A DNA stretch of 64,000 bases, taken from Methanosarcina sp. 2.H.T.1A.6. Lineage in GTDB: Archaea > Halobacteriota > Methanosarcinia > Methanosarcinales > Methanosarcinaceae. The translations under genes and the position numbers were made by a program. The notes beneath the pieces are model-generated. The model saw only the letters and a program-made list of their open reading frames with translations. It had not been told where the DNA came from and ran no database searches. This document shows, one piece after another, positions 54,281 to 62,591 of the stretch; position 1 is the stretch's first letter; each line of letters begins with the position of its first letter. Location of the stretch: the NCBI RefSeq assembly GCF_000979455.1, contig NZ_JJOY01000042.1:1-64000 (forward strand). The letters run 5' to 3'.

Positions 54281-54487
54281 TTACTCAACGAGGCTGGCAA
54301 AACCGTATTTGGGAAGTACCCTTTCGATTTTGATCCTGACCTCGTCGCCGACCTTGGTGCCCGGGACAAAGACTACAAAGCCCTCTATGCGGGCAATGCC
54401 GTCTCCCTGGCGGGCAAGGTCCTGGATTGTAACATCGTAGACTTCGCCTTCTTCAACAGGAACAGGGCTACTTTCTTCTCTGAACAT
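54281..54487 (-). CDS. TRAM-domain RNA-binding protein, tandem copy 4
   Basis: This 68-residue protein (MFREESSPVPVEEGEVYDVT) is a single TRAM domain: VTIQDLARQGDGIARIEGFVVFVPGTKVGDEVRIKIERVLPKYGFASLVE. TRAM domains bind RNA, and stand-alone TRAM proteins of methanogens have been described as cold-shock-like RNA chaperones. The start ATG 54487 is preferred over ATG 54496 because AAGGAATG lies 8 nt before it and all four neighbours share MFREE. The four copies lie in a row on the minus strand with 50-70 bp gaps. Confidence 0.92.
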   Translation of the reverse strand: MFREESSPVPVEEGEVYDVTIQDLARQGDGIARIEGFVVFVPGTKVGDEVRIKIERVLPKYGFASLVE

Positions 54488-54546
54488 TAAAATCATTCCT
54501 TAATTTAGTAATATTTAGCGTAACAGAGTCGTTTTTCCGGTTGCAC

Positions 54547-54753
54547 TTACTCGACAACGCTTGCAAATGCAAATTTCGGAAGTACCCTTTCGACCTTAAT
54601 GCGAACTTCATCGCCGACTTTGGTGCCTGGGACAAAGATTACAAAGCCCTCTATTCGAGCAATGCCGTCTCCCTGGCGAGCAAGATCCTGAATTGTAACA
54701 TCGTAAACTTCGCCCTCTTCTACAGGGACTAAGCGACTTTCTTCTCTGAACAT
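54547..54753 (-). CDS. TRAM-domain RNA-binding protein, tandem copy 3
   Basis: 68 residues, MFREESRLVPVEEGEVYDVT followed by the same TRAM core (GDGIARIEGFVIFVPGTKVGDEVRIKVERVLPKFAFASVVE). It is nearly identical to its neighbours. The ribosome site AAGGAATGG is placed as in the other copies, and ATG 54762 is an alternative that would abut it. The gap to the next copy is about 59 bp of AT-rich DNA, room for a separate promoter. Confidence 0.92.
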   Translation of the reverse strand: MFREESRLVPVEEGEVYDVTIQDLARQGDGIARIEGFVIFVPGTKVGDEVRIKVERVLPKFAFASVVE

Positions 54754-54819
54754 GAAAACCATTCCTTAATTATTTGAGTTAATTTTTAGCATTAATTAAA
54801 TTGATTCTTTTACCCACAC

Positions 54820-55026
54820 TTACTCGACGACACTTGCAAATGCAAACTTGGGAAGAACCCTTTCGACCTTAATCTGGACTTCGTCTCCAACACTGGTGTT
54901 AGGAACAAAGACTACAAAACCCTCAATACGAGCGATGCCGTCTCCCTGGCGAGCGAGATCCTGAATTGTAACATCATAAACTTCGCCCTCTTCGACAGGG
55001 ACTGAGCGACTTTCTTCTCTGAACAT
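54820..55026 (-). CDS. TRAM-domain RNA-binding protein, tandem copy 2
   Basis: 68 residues, beginning MFREESRSVPVEEGEVYDV and with the TRAM core ending VPNTSVGDEVQIKVERVLPKFAFASVVE. The NTS/Q variant residues are shared with copy 1, while copies 3 and 4 have GTK/R, so the array probably grew by a two-step duplication. An AAGGAATGA-type ribosome site precedes the ATG. Confidence 0.93.
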   Translation of the reverse strand: MFREESRSVPVEEGEVYDVTIQDLARQGDGIARIEGFVVFVPNTSVGDEVQIKVERVLPKFAFASVVE

Positions 55027-55094
55027 TATAAATCATTCCTTTAATATTACTTTAATTAAAATTTAACATAATTAACTGATTTCTCAACCCAAAC

Positions 55095-55301
55095 TTACTC
55101 GACAACGCTTGCAAATGCAAATTTCGAAAGTACCCTTTCGACCTTAATCTGGACTTCGTCGCCAACACTTGTATTCGGGACAAAAACTACAAAGCCTTCG
55201 ATACGGGCGATGCCGTCTCCCTGGCGAGCGATATCCTGAATAGTTACGTCGTAAGTTTCGCCCTCTTCAACGGGCACAGAAATACGTTCTTCTCTAAACA
55301 T
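55095..55301 (-). CDS. TRAM-domain RNA-binding protein, tandem copy 1
   Basis: 68 residues, MFREERISVPVEEGETYDVT, then IQDIARQGDGIARIEGFVVFVPNTSVGDEVQIKVERVLSKFAFASVVE. The upstream-most gene of the array. The start ATG 55301 is fixed by the AAGGAATGA ribosome site and the length of the siblings. An in-frame extension of 34 residues to 55403 is hydrophobic and unrelated, and is rejected. A TATA-like stretch (ATTATATACA on the minus strand, near 55500-55510) could serve as promoter. Confidence 0.93.
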   Translation of the reverse strand: MFREERISVPVEEGETYDVTIQDIARQGDGIARIEGFVVFVPNTSVGDEVQIKVERVLSKFAFASVVE

Positions 55302-55849
55302 TAGATTCATTCCTTTGACTTTTTTAATCAGCTTATGAAAGCTCCATCGATAGAACAGAAAAGAGTAAAAACAGTACTTAACAAGCCAAACTTGAAAAAC
55401 CAAATTTAGGAAGTACGCATTCTACTTAATCTATTACGGTGAACTAATCCCCAATAGAGCTTCAGATAAGTTAATTAATTGGTCATACTCATATCCGCTT
55501 GTATATAATATTTTGCTTTAATACATTTCAAAAAAGAAAAATAAAGAAGTTGGGAGATTATCTGAAAATTGATTTCAGGAGTTCAGGATTCTTACTTCAA
55601 AAACACAACAAGTAATGACAGTCATTAATAATTAATATAAAAGATAAAACAAGCCCGAATAAAAGATAGTCTTACTATAAAACGTAACAATTTCATATAA
55701 AAGTAAAATTATCCCGGATCTTAAGGGGACGCAGAAAAAAACTCTGCGTTCATTTTCTAAAAAATGTATTGAGTGCTTCCTTAAGCGCAATCTATAAATA
55801 ATTGAAATACATTGTGAGAGTCGCTCATAAAATGAGAACTACAATGCGT
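55302..55849. other. Intergenic region between the TRAM array and tRNA-Lys
   Basis: About 550 bp with no supported ORF, holding the presumed divergent promoters of the TRAM array and of the tRNA gene. A 20-bp partial echo of the TRAM 3' end (CCAAATTTAGGAAGTACGCA, near 55399) may be a decayed fifth copy. Confidence 0.4.
55793..55800 (+). promoter_or_regulatory. Probable TATA box of tRNA-Lys
   Basis: TATAAATA lies about 50 nt upstream of the mature tRNA 5' end, which predicts a leader of about 25 nt. Confidence 0.5.
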
Positions 55850-55923
55850 GGGCTCGTAGCTTAGTCAGGCAGAGCGATGGACTCTTAATCCATAGGCCGG
55901 GGGTTCAAATCCCTTCGAGCCCG
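55850..55923 (+). tRNA. tRNA-Lys, anticodon CTT
   Basis: The 7-bp acceptor stem (GGGCTCG / CGAGCCC) is perfect, with discriminator G at 55923. The D arm is GCTT-AGTCAGGC-AGAGC, the anticodon arm ATGGA-CTCTTAA-TCCAT has anticodon CTT, and the T arm is GGGGG-TTCAAAT-CCCTT with two G-T pairs. No intron is present and CCA is not encoded (CTA follows the discriminator). Confidence 0.96.
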
Positions 55924-56393
55924 CTAATCTCACTAATCTCTTTTTATAGTTCTCTTTCTTAGAATTCGTTTTCGGAAATCACTTTTAAACCGTTCTCCGA
56001 CTCTTTAAATCTTAGCCGCGGATGATTCATATAACCCGGCTAAAGAATGTTTCTTAAGCCTTATAGCAGTATGCTGATGAGAAACCTTATGCCCTATGCT
56101 CTCATAAGCATTGTACAACTCTCAAATCTATGCAACTCTAACAAATATCTTTCTAAACAACTCTAACAAACATCTTTCTAAACAACTCTAACAAATATCT
56201 TTCTAAACAACTCTAACAGATATCTTTCTAAACAACTCTAACAGACCTTTCTGAAACCCCATCAGTAAAAGAACCAATCGAGCCAGAACCAATCGAGTCT
56301 GGAAGAGAGAAATAAGAGTTAAAGGAAGAAGTTATCAACCAGAAAAGATAAAATTCGAAGTCAAAAAAAGAAAAACATTGGAGTGCGACCCTG
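55924..56393. other. Intergenic region between tRNA-Lys and the RHH gene
   Basis: 470 bp without a gene, dominated by a 25-nt tandem repeat (56134-56257). Confidence 0.5.
56134..56257. repeat. Five tandem 25-nt units
   Basis: AACTCTAACAAATATCTTTC-TAAAC is repeated from 56134, 56159, 56184 and 56209, with a diverged fifth unit at 56234. A/G and A/C changes are the only differences in the first four. Confidence 0.95.
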
Positions 56394-56564
56394 ATGCCAA
56401 AAGTAAGTGTTGAAATCCCTCAGGAACTCCTGGATGACCTCAACAGGCATGTGGGAGATAACAAAAAATTCGTCAGCCAGTCTGATGCTATCCGAACTTC
56501 CATTCGTAAAATGCTGGACATGATGGACGACATAGATAGAAGGCGCGGAAGGTTGAATGAGTAA
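56394..56564 (+). CDS. Small ribbon-helix-helix (CopG-like) protein
   Basis: A 56-residue protein (MPKVSVEIPQELLDDLNRHV, then FVSQSDAIRTSIRKMLDMMDDIDRRRGRLNE) with the short beta strand and two helices of the ribbon-helix-helix fold: PKVSVEIP is the DNA-contacting strand and SQSDAIRTSIRKML the second helix. Such proteins bind operators as dimers. The ATG at 56394 has GGAGTG about 7-12 nt upstream. No toxin gene follows (the next 300 bp are non-coding), so it is probably a stand-alone regulator and not an antitoxin. Confidence 0.85.
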   Translation: MPKVSVEIPQELLDDLNRHVGDNKKFVSQSDAIRTSIRKMLDMMDDIDRRRGRLNE

Positions 56565-56865
56565 CTTGTGAAATTCAAAGAGAAGCTCATGGAGCCAGAA
56601 GACAGGAAAAGTCACGCGGAAGCAAAAACAGAAACTTAATCAGAAGGCTGATCTGAACCAGAAAATTTTCGAAAATTGTCGAAGACACCTAAAAAAAACA
56701 CCCCGTTATTTCTACTGTGTTTTGACATCAGAAGACTAATTTCATGAGATTTCTACGATCTAGCTGAGTTTCCACTGGAAAGAAAAATGAGGGCTGGCCT
56801 GGGAATAGTTAAGAGAATTTTCTGAACATTTCTTGTTGACTTATAAAAAAGAAATGGTTTCAGGG
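56565..56865. other. Intergenic region after the RHH gene
   Basis: About 300 bp. The first 75 bp continue with codons like AAA-TTC-AAA-GAG after the RHH stop and may be a lost C-terminal extension, but no start is present. Nothing else is recognised. Confidence 0.4.
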
Positions 56866-57900
56866 TTAACAACTTTCCCTGAAATCCCTGATACCCTGCG
56901 CAACGTTCGAAAGCAGGATAAAAGCTATCCTCTGGTTGGGCCAGGCGCCCAGACCGCAGTCAGGACCCACATACTTTATCAGGTCGCCAAACCGTCTGTA
57001 AGCCAGCTTCAGCCTTTTTGCAATAACAGCCGGAGTTTCCAGTTGTGTAACAATTTCGGGAAGATACTGCTGATCCTTCCAGACGTTGGTACAGTATTTC
57101 TCATTCAGGACTCCTGCCAGGGAGTAAATATCTGTTCTTGCGATTCCGAGCCTCAGGAAAGAATCCGTATCTTCAAGCACTTTTTTGTCAATAAGCTCCA
57201 GATAGGAAGGCGTGCCTGCAGACTCCACCCCTATCACATTGATTGTAGGAGTCTCACAGGCAAAATTGTAGTAGAGGGGTGAATGAAGATGGATTTCCAC
57301 ATCAGCCCCCCTCTTACTCGCTGCCTTGGAGGCTTCGGTAAGGGCAGAGACGATATCGTTCTCCTCAAAGGCAAGTTCAGGGTTCAGCCCTATGCTTGGC
57401 TCATCAATTGAAACTGTTGCTATCTTGAAATGTTTTGCAGATTTCATAGAGTTCCGGACGAATTTGTTTACGTTTTTTGCAAAAAGAGAATATATATCCG
57501 TATACCGTGTACCTCCGAATTCCTTCAGATAAAGCTCGGTCGGACCGGTTACACAGATCCGGACTTTTAAGGTTTCCCCGAATTTTTCTTTATAGGCTTT
57601 TGCAACCGTTTCCAGAGCCTCAAGCTCTTCGATCCTTGCACACTCCAGTTTTACCTCAAAGGGGCTTTCAGTACAATCAGAGTCCCGGATAACTTTCAAA
57701 AACTGTTCATTCATATCCTGGTACTGAGGATAAGTAGGGACCTCTACGCCTGCATCGATTTTCTGCTGAAAAGCGTCATTGATTACAGTAAAGAGTTTCT
57801 CATCTTCTGCTCTTGTTTTAAAGGCGTTTCGGACCCACTCCTTGCTGACTCCTTCAGGGAGAGGATAACTTCCGATATCGTCAAAGATGATTTCTTGCAT
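56866..57900 (-). CDS. MetE-core family methyltransferase, paralogue 1
   Basis: The protein has only the C-terminal catalytic barrel of cobalamin-independent methionine synthase. Related archaeal enzymes (such as the Methanothermobacter MetE, MTH775) transfer a methyl group from a methyl-corrinoid to homocysteine. Motifs are DDIGSYPLPEG (start), VTGPTELYL, VSIDEPSIGLNPEL, EIHLHSPLYY (about residue 207), NVIGVESAG, and GPDCGLGAWP (about 318) with the zinc Cys. By eye the usual HxC zinc pair is HLH here. The ATG at 57900 follows AGAGGG. A second copy lies 136 nt upstream on the same strand. Confidence 0.85.
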   Translation of the reverse strand: MQEIIFDDIGSYPLPEGVSKEWVRNAFKTRAEDEKLFTVINDAFQQKIDAGVEVPTYPQYQDMNEQFLKVIRDSDCTESPFEVKLECARIEELEALETVAKAYKEKFGETLKVRICVTGPTELYLKEFGGTRYTDIYSLFAKNVNKFVRNSMKSAKHFKIATVSIDEPSIGLNPELAFEENDIVSALTEASKAASKRGADVEIHLHSPLYYNFACETPTINVIGVESAGTPSYLELIDKKVLEDTDSFLRLGIARTDIYSLAGVLNEKYCTNVWKDQQYLPEIVTQLETPAVIAKRLKLAYRRFGDLIKYVGPDCGLGAWPNQRIAFILLSNVAQGIRDFRESC

Positions 57901-58036
57901 GCCCTCTTAGTATACCTTTAAGAATTTAGCATTATTGGAAAGACAGGAGAATTATAAAAAAACAGATGAGAAAACCGGGGAATTTACCTCTCAGAGCAAA
58001 TTCCCGTGAAACAAATTAATTAACCAGGGAGAATCG

Positions 58037-59080
58037 TTATAGGAGCTGCTTCTTTTCTGCATTAAATGCGTTGATGCCTTTTGCGGTATTCTCAAGCAGC
58101 CTGAAAGCAAGTTCCTGGTCAGGCCAGTATGCCAGCCCACAGTCCGGACTTGCGTATTTTATGCGGCCCCCGAGAATAGAAGAGGCTTTCTCAAGCCGTT
58201 TTTTAATGACCTCAGGCGTTTCCATGTCAGTTACAATCTTTTGCATGTACTCTTTTTCCTTCCAGGCATTGACTCCATAGGTCTCGTTAACCATACCCAT
58301 AAGGCTGGAAATATCAGTCCTCGAGACCCCGAGCCTTATGTAAGTATTCGAATCCTCCAGGACTTTTTTGTCCATGAGATCTATGTAAGAGGGAGTTGCA
58401 GCATACTCAAACCCGATAACATTGATAGGGGTCTCGCAAACAAGTTTATACTTTAATGGAGAGTGCAGATGGATCTCCATATCTGCTCCCTGTTTTCGCG
58501 CGTAGGTAGAAGCCAGAGTAAGGGCAGAGATGATATCAGAGTCAGAAAACTGGATTCTATCGTTCATTCCAAGACTTGGTTCGTCCAGAGAAATAACCCT
58601 GATTTTGAAATTTTTCGCAGCTTTAAAAGCCTGCTTTATGAAATTCTCGATATTCAGAGCCATGATATGATATGCATCTGAAAAAGCAGTTGCTCCGAAA
58701 GCCTGAAGGTACAGGTCCGTAGGACCGGCAACGCAAACTCTAACCCCCAGAGTTTCCCCTGTCTCTTCCCTGTACTGCTTTGCAACCTCGTCAATTATCT
58801 CCAGCTCAAGGATTTTTGCGTGCTCCTCTTTTACCACATAAGGCTCATAACAGTTCTTTTCATCCTTGATTATGTCCAGAAACTGCCCGATCATATCCCG
58901 AAACTGCGGATAAGTAGGAACGTGCACTCCAACATCGATTTTTCTCTGGAAAGTCTCCCTTACCAGAGAAAAGAGTTTTTCGTCCTCGTCCCGGTTTTCA
59001 GCTGCAACTTTCACCCATTCCCTCGTGAGACCCTCAGGGGTGGGAAGGCTGCCTCCGTCGATAAAAGTGATGTCCTGCAT
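58037..59080 (-). CDS. MetE-core family methyltransferase, paralogue 2
   Basis: Same family as the gene at 56866, and clearly a diverged duplicate: MQDITFIDGGSLPTPEGLTREWVK, VAGPTDLYLQAFG, ISLDEPSLGMNDRI, MEIHLHSPLKY, NVIGFEYAATPSY and SPDCGLAYWPDQELAF. The zinc-site pair again reads HLH. The start ATG 59080 matches the paralogue. An extension to 59149 would add 23 residues of hydrophobic, unrelated sequence. There is no ribosome site, but TTATAATAC about 35 nt upstream suggests a short or absent leader. Different corrinoid partners or methyl donors for the two copies are an inference. Confidence 0.85.
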   Translation of the reverse strand: MQDITFIDGGSLPTPEGLTREWVKVAAENRDEDEKLFSLVRETFQRKIDVGVHVPTYPQFRDMIGQFLDIIKDEKNCYEPYVVKEEHAKILELEIIDEVAKQYREETGETLGVRVCVAGPTDLYLQAFGATAFSDAYHIMALNIENFIKQAFKAAKNFKIRVISLDEPSLGMNDRIQFSDSDIISALTLASTYARKQGADMEIHLHSPLKYKLVCETPINVIGFEYAATPSYIDLMDKKVLEDSNTYIRLGVSRTDISSLMGMVNETYGVNAWKEKEYMQKIVTDMETPEVIKKRLEKASSILGGRIKYASPDCGLAYWPDQELAFRLLENTAKGINAFNAEKKQLL

Positions 59081-59518
59081 ATGCGTAATGTAAGACAGAT
59101 CGGGTATTATAAGTATTGGAATTACTCTGGATAATAAATTTAAAAGCATGGATGCTGAAGCTTTTTTAATTACAGAATGGACCCTGAGGTTTCTAAAAAA
59201 AGAAAGTATAAATTATTTAACTAATGGAGTATAGAAAGAAATTTAAGGCATTGAAGATTATATAATAAAAGAGGTCTTTAGGGAAAAATTCCCTTAAAAG
59301 TTTCCTGGGAGAAAAAGGAGGAAACTAAAGGGAAATAAATTAAGGCGTTATTGGGGGAAAATAGCTGTATAAGGCCTTAACTGGAATAAAATAGGTTATG
59401 TGTCTCTCCATAAGAGAAGCATCACATTATGGAAAAAATGAAGATATTTCTTTGAGATCAAATGAAGGTGTTTCTTTGAGATCATTTCTGTAAAATGTCC
59501 AATTTGGGGGTATGAACG
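59081..59518. other. Divergent intergenic region
   Basis: 440 bp, AT-rich, no ORF supported. A (A/G)TTTCTTTGAGATCA repeat occurs twice near 59447 and 59471, just upstream of the next gene. Confidence 0.45.
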
Positions 59519-61291
59519 ATGAAAAATGAAATAAAGTTACTGAATGAATATTATCCCTGGAAAGAAGTAAAATTTAAGGGAGCCAGATGTTATCAAAAAG
59601 GAAACGTCTTTTTCGAGAATAACCTCCTGAGTCCGGAAAAACTTGCTGAGTTGATATCCCCTTTAATCTGTAAAGAGGGTCAGGACAAGGAAAAAGAAAC
59701 CAGAGATATTCTCGAGAAATTAAACGGTGAGTTTGCGTTTGTTGCCGAAACTAAAAATACCATACTTTGCGCTGTTGATAAAACAAGAAGTATTCCTTTG
59801 TTTTATATAAAAACAAAAAACAATTTTATTGTATCAGACAGTGCCTACTATTTAAAAGATAAAATTAACCAGCACCTGAATGAGGAAAATGCAGCAGAGT
59901 TCATGGTTGCAGGATACGTAACAGGTAATGAGACACTCTTTAAAGATATAAAGCAGATAAGAAACGGGGAATTTTTAAATTATCAGAAAAATGAAAAGAG
60001 TCTGAAATCCTGTTGTTACTTCAGATTTTTACATGGAGACTACTACGAACTGCCTGAGACCGAATTGCTTGAGATGCTGGACAAAACCTTTGTAAATACC
60101 TTCTCAAGGCTTATAGACAGCACCAGCAAGCAGGGAAAGCGGCTGGTAGTACCTTTAAGCGGTGGGCTTGATTCGCGCATCATTGTTGCAATGCTGAAAA
60201 GGCTTGGAGTTAATGATGTAATATGTATGAGCTATGGAAGGAAGGGCAGCCGAGAATCAGAGATAAGCAAACAAGTTGCAGAAGCCCTCGGATATGAGTG
60301 GCTTTTCGTAGAATACACAGCGAAAAAATGGCGTGAATGCTATAATTCAAAAGAAGCCGACTTATTCCGGATATGGGCTGGAAACCTATCATCTCTACCA
60401 CATATGCAGGACTTTCCGGCAGTAAGAGAATTGAAGGTCCAGGGAAAGATTCCAGAAAATTCAGTATTCGTCCCCGGACACAGTGGAGATATGCTTGCAG
60501 GCAGCCATATTCCTCCATATTGCCTCGACAATTCCGCGGATTTCAATTCGGAAGCCTATCTGGCAGCTTCCTTGAAAAAACATTATAATCTCTGGAAATG
60601 GCCTTATGAACAGGAGCTTGAAAACATCTTCAAACAGAGGATAAGCAAATCAACATCCGGACTGGAAATCAAAGATAATGAAACATTTGCAAACGCAATA
60701 GAATACTTTGATTTTAATGAAAGACAGGCAAAGTTTATTATCAATTCAGTCAGAGCCTATGAGTTTTTCAGATTTGGGTGGAGAATTCCGTTCTGGGACA
60801 CAGAATTGATTAACTTCTTTTTGAAAGTTCCGATAAAATACAGAATAAACCAGGACCTCTACAAGAAATATGCCAGAGACTGTCTGTATTCAGGGGATCT
60901 GGAGATACTTAAAAAAATCGATTGTACTACCGATATACTGAACCTCAAGATCCTGGAAAAGCGCTCAAGGTATGAAAAACTCCTTCATTACAGGACATTC
61001 ATTCACAGCTACTATGATGAAAAAGTGAATAACCCGGTATGGGGAAGATACTTTGAAAACCCCCTTATCTCGAGACTTCGAATTAAAATTTCCAGATATG
61101 AGAACGAAACTATTGAAGAATATCCACTACTGAAAACGATTCTGGAATACAGAAACGAAGAAAAGTACCCTTTGTCAGTGAACGGAATAAGTGCTCTGGA
61201 ATACCTAGCAGGCATCGAGGGAGAAGCTTATTCGTCCAGAAGCAAGAAGGTTATGAAGCGGGCTGGTTCCCCGGAAAAAAGGCCTCTTTAA
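59519..61291 (+). CDS. Asparagine-synthase-like protein without the glutaminase cysteine
   Basis: Residues about 1-190 resemble the class II glutamine amidotransferase fold (LNGEFAFVAETKNTILCAVDKTRSIPLFY near 69-97) but there is no Cys at position 2. Residues about 200-450 are the synthetase domain with the ATP-pyrophosphatase loop VPLSGGLDSRIIVAML (about 211-226), then YGRKGSRESEISKQVAEALGY and RIPFWDTELINFFLKVPIKYR. The enzyme probably adenylates a carboxylate and uses free ammonia or another amine. Asparagine synthesis itself is doubtful, and such proteins are often found in surface-glycan or natural-product pathways. The isolated context gives no substrate. Confidence 0.8.
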   Translation: MKNEIKLLNEYYPWKEVKFKGARCYQKGNVFFENNLLSPEKLAELISPLICKEGQDKEKETRDILEKLNGEFAFVAETKNTILCAVDKTRSIPLFYIKTKNNFIVSDSAYYLKDKINQHLNEENAAEFMVAGYVTGNETLFKDIKQIRNGEFLNYQKNEKSLKSCCYFRFLHGDYYELPETELLEMLDKTFVNTFSRLIDSTSKQGKRLVVPLSGGLDSRIIVAMLKRLGVNDVICMSYGRKGSRESEISKQVAEALGYEWLFVEYTAKKWRECYNSKEADLFRIWAGNLSSLPHMQDFPAVRELKVQGKIPENSVFVPGHSGDMLAGSHIPPYCLDNSADFNSEAYLAASLKKHYNLWKWPYEQELENIFKQRISKSTSGLEIKDNETFANAIEYFDFNERQAKFIINSVRAYEFFRFGWRIPFWDTELINFFLKVPIKYRINQDLYKKYARDCLYSGDLEILKKIDCTTDILNLKILEKRSRYEKLLHYRTFIHSYYDEKVNNPVWGRYFENPLISRLRIKISRYENETIEEYPLLKTILEYRNEEKYPLSVNGISALEYLAGIEGEAYSSRSKKVMKRAGSPEKRPL

Positions 61292-61446
61292 TGAAACTCT
61301 AATAGAACTTGAAAAAGATCGCGGAGAAAAATTTAGAATCAGATTTGAAAAAGGCAGGCAGAGAAACTTACTTGCCTTCTTCAATCTCTTTTCTGGCTCG
61401 TATAATCTCTTTAGTTATTTAGTTATTTATTTCTTTATTTATTTTT

Positions 61447-61854
61447 TTATTTCGTTATACCCCCTACAACCTCAACGAGTTCAACATAATGTTCGGGATC
61501 AATGTAATCTATTTCATAAGCCCAGGGAAGGAATTTACGGAAAAATTGCCTTGAAGTTTCAACGAAAGTTGCACTCCCTCCAAAATCATTTATAAGATAA
61601 TCCCCAAGGAAATATTCGATATCTAAAGGCACAATATACGCAAGATCGAAAATCTGACAGTATTCTTTCTGTTCGTTCTTATGCTTCTCTTTATAGAGCT
61701 CTTGATCCTCTTCATACAGGTCATCAAAAGCACAGTTATCCAGATATTCCTCAAAAAGTGAAACTAAATTTTCATAGTCATTGTAAGTCCTGGGACTCCG
61801 GTCTCTCTTCTGCTCTTCTAAAAATTCCAGTAAAACTTCTTTTATAGTCTTCAT
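61447..61854 (-). CDS. Small protein resembling an integrase core-binding domain, paralogue 1
   Basis: 135 residues: MKTIKEVLLEFLEEQKRDRSPRTYNDYENLVSLFEEYLDN, an acidic middle, then IVPLDIEYFLGDYLINDFGGSATFVETSRQFFRKFLPWAYEIDYID. The pattern of helices (T-Y-N-D-Y, then SxxFxxxFLxWAY) is what one sees in the N-terminal core-binding domain of tyrosine recombinases, but no catalytic domain follows. A paralogue lies 196 nt upstream. Function unknown. The ATG at 61854 has no strong ribosome site. Both copies precede argS on the opposite end of the cluster. Confidence 0.75.
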   Translation of the reverse strand: MKTIKEVLLEFLEEQKRDRSPRTYNDYENLVSLFEEYLDNCAFDDLYEEDQELYKEKHKNEQKEYCQIFDLAYIVPLDIEYFLGDYLINDFGGSATFVETSRQFFRKFLPWAYEIDYIDPEHYVELVEVVGGITK

Positions 61855-62050
61855 GACAGTTCTAGAAGAGAATCGTTTTCAGGTTTTTCAGGATTTTGCC
61901 TGGTTTTTAAGAGTTCCCGGGCCACAAACCTTCACCAGAAGAAAAAACCTCTAAAATATTATTTGAAGAAAAGAAAATTTGAAGAAAAGAAAAATAGAAA
62001 AGAGAAAAAAGAATCCTACGAAAACAAAAATCTCCCCATTTTTCAGATAT

Positions 62051-62461
62051 TCAATACCTTTTCTTGTACTTCGCAAGGACTTCTCTATTTGCCTCAAAAG
62101 CTTTCTCTTCAATGTAACCCTTTTCCCGGGCCCATTCAAAAAAGCTCTGGAGAACCTTTGCAGCTGTTCCGATAAATTTTTTACCTCCTCCTACTTCAAC
62201 CACGTAGTCGTCAAGGAAATCCTTAATTCCGGCGGGGCTGAGATGCTCAAGGCCAAAAACATCAAAGTAATTTTTGTTTTCGCGTTCAGGTCGGGCGGCA
62301 CAAAGAGCCATGTCTTCTTCTGAAAGATAATCTTCAGCACTGAGTTCAAGGAATTCTTCGTAAAGAAGAATCACATCTTCACAGTCCATGAAGGTATCAG
62401 GCTTTAAACAGGCTTCCTGTTCACTCAAAAATGTCCGAAAAGTTTCATTTATTGTGATCAT
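62051..62461 (-). CDS. Small protein resembling an integrase core-binding domain, paralogue 2
   Basis: 136 residues, the same layout as the neighbour at 61447: MITINETFRTFLSEQEACLKPDTFMDCEDVILLYEEFLEL, an acidic middle, then HLSPAGIKDFLDDYVVEVGGGKKFIGTAAKVLQSFFEWAREKGYI. Shared signatures are the D-x-E-x-hhxLaEEaL core, (I/L)xxFLxDY, GG and the SFFxWA helix. It has no catalytic domain. The two are tandem duplicates on the same strand. A role as a DNA-binding or adaptor domain is a guess. Confidence 0.75.
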   Translation of the reverse strand: MITINETFRTFLSEQEACLKPDTFMDCEDVILLYEEFLELSAEDYLSEEDMALCAARPERENKNYFDVFGLEHLSPAGIKDFLDDYVVEVGGGKKFIGTAAKVLQSFFEWAREKGYIEEKAFEANREVLAKYKKRY

Positions 62462-62591
62462 ACTTATCTCTGCAACGGTACTTTGTAGAGTACTATCAGT
62501 TTGCTATAGAAGATCTTATATTTTTCGAGAAGATGTTAAGTACAAAACTACTGTTACTGTTTCTATTTAATAGTGTTTCGAATGGCAAACC

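Noticed and set aside
55302-55403. Hydrophobic 34-residue extension of TRAM copy 1
   Set aside because: The sibling genes all start at MFREE with the same ribosome site; the extension is an open frame by chance.
56394-56564. RHH protein as antitoxin of a toxin-antitoxin pair
   Set aside because: No toxin-like ORF lies directly downstream or upstream.
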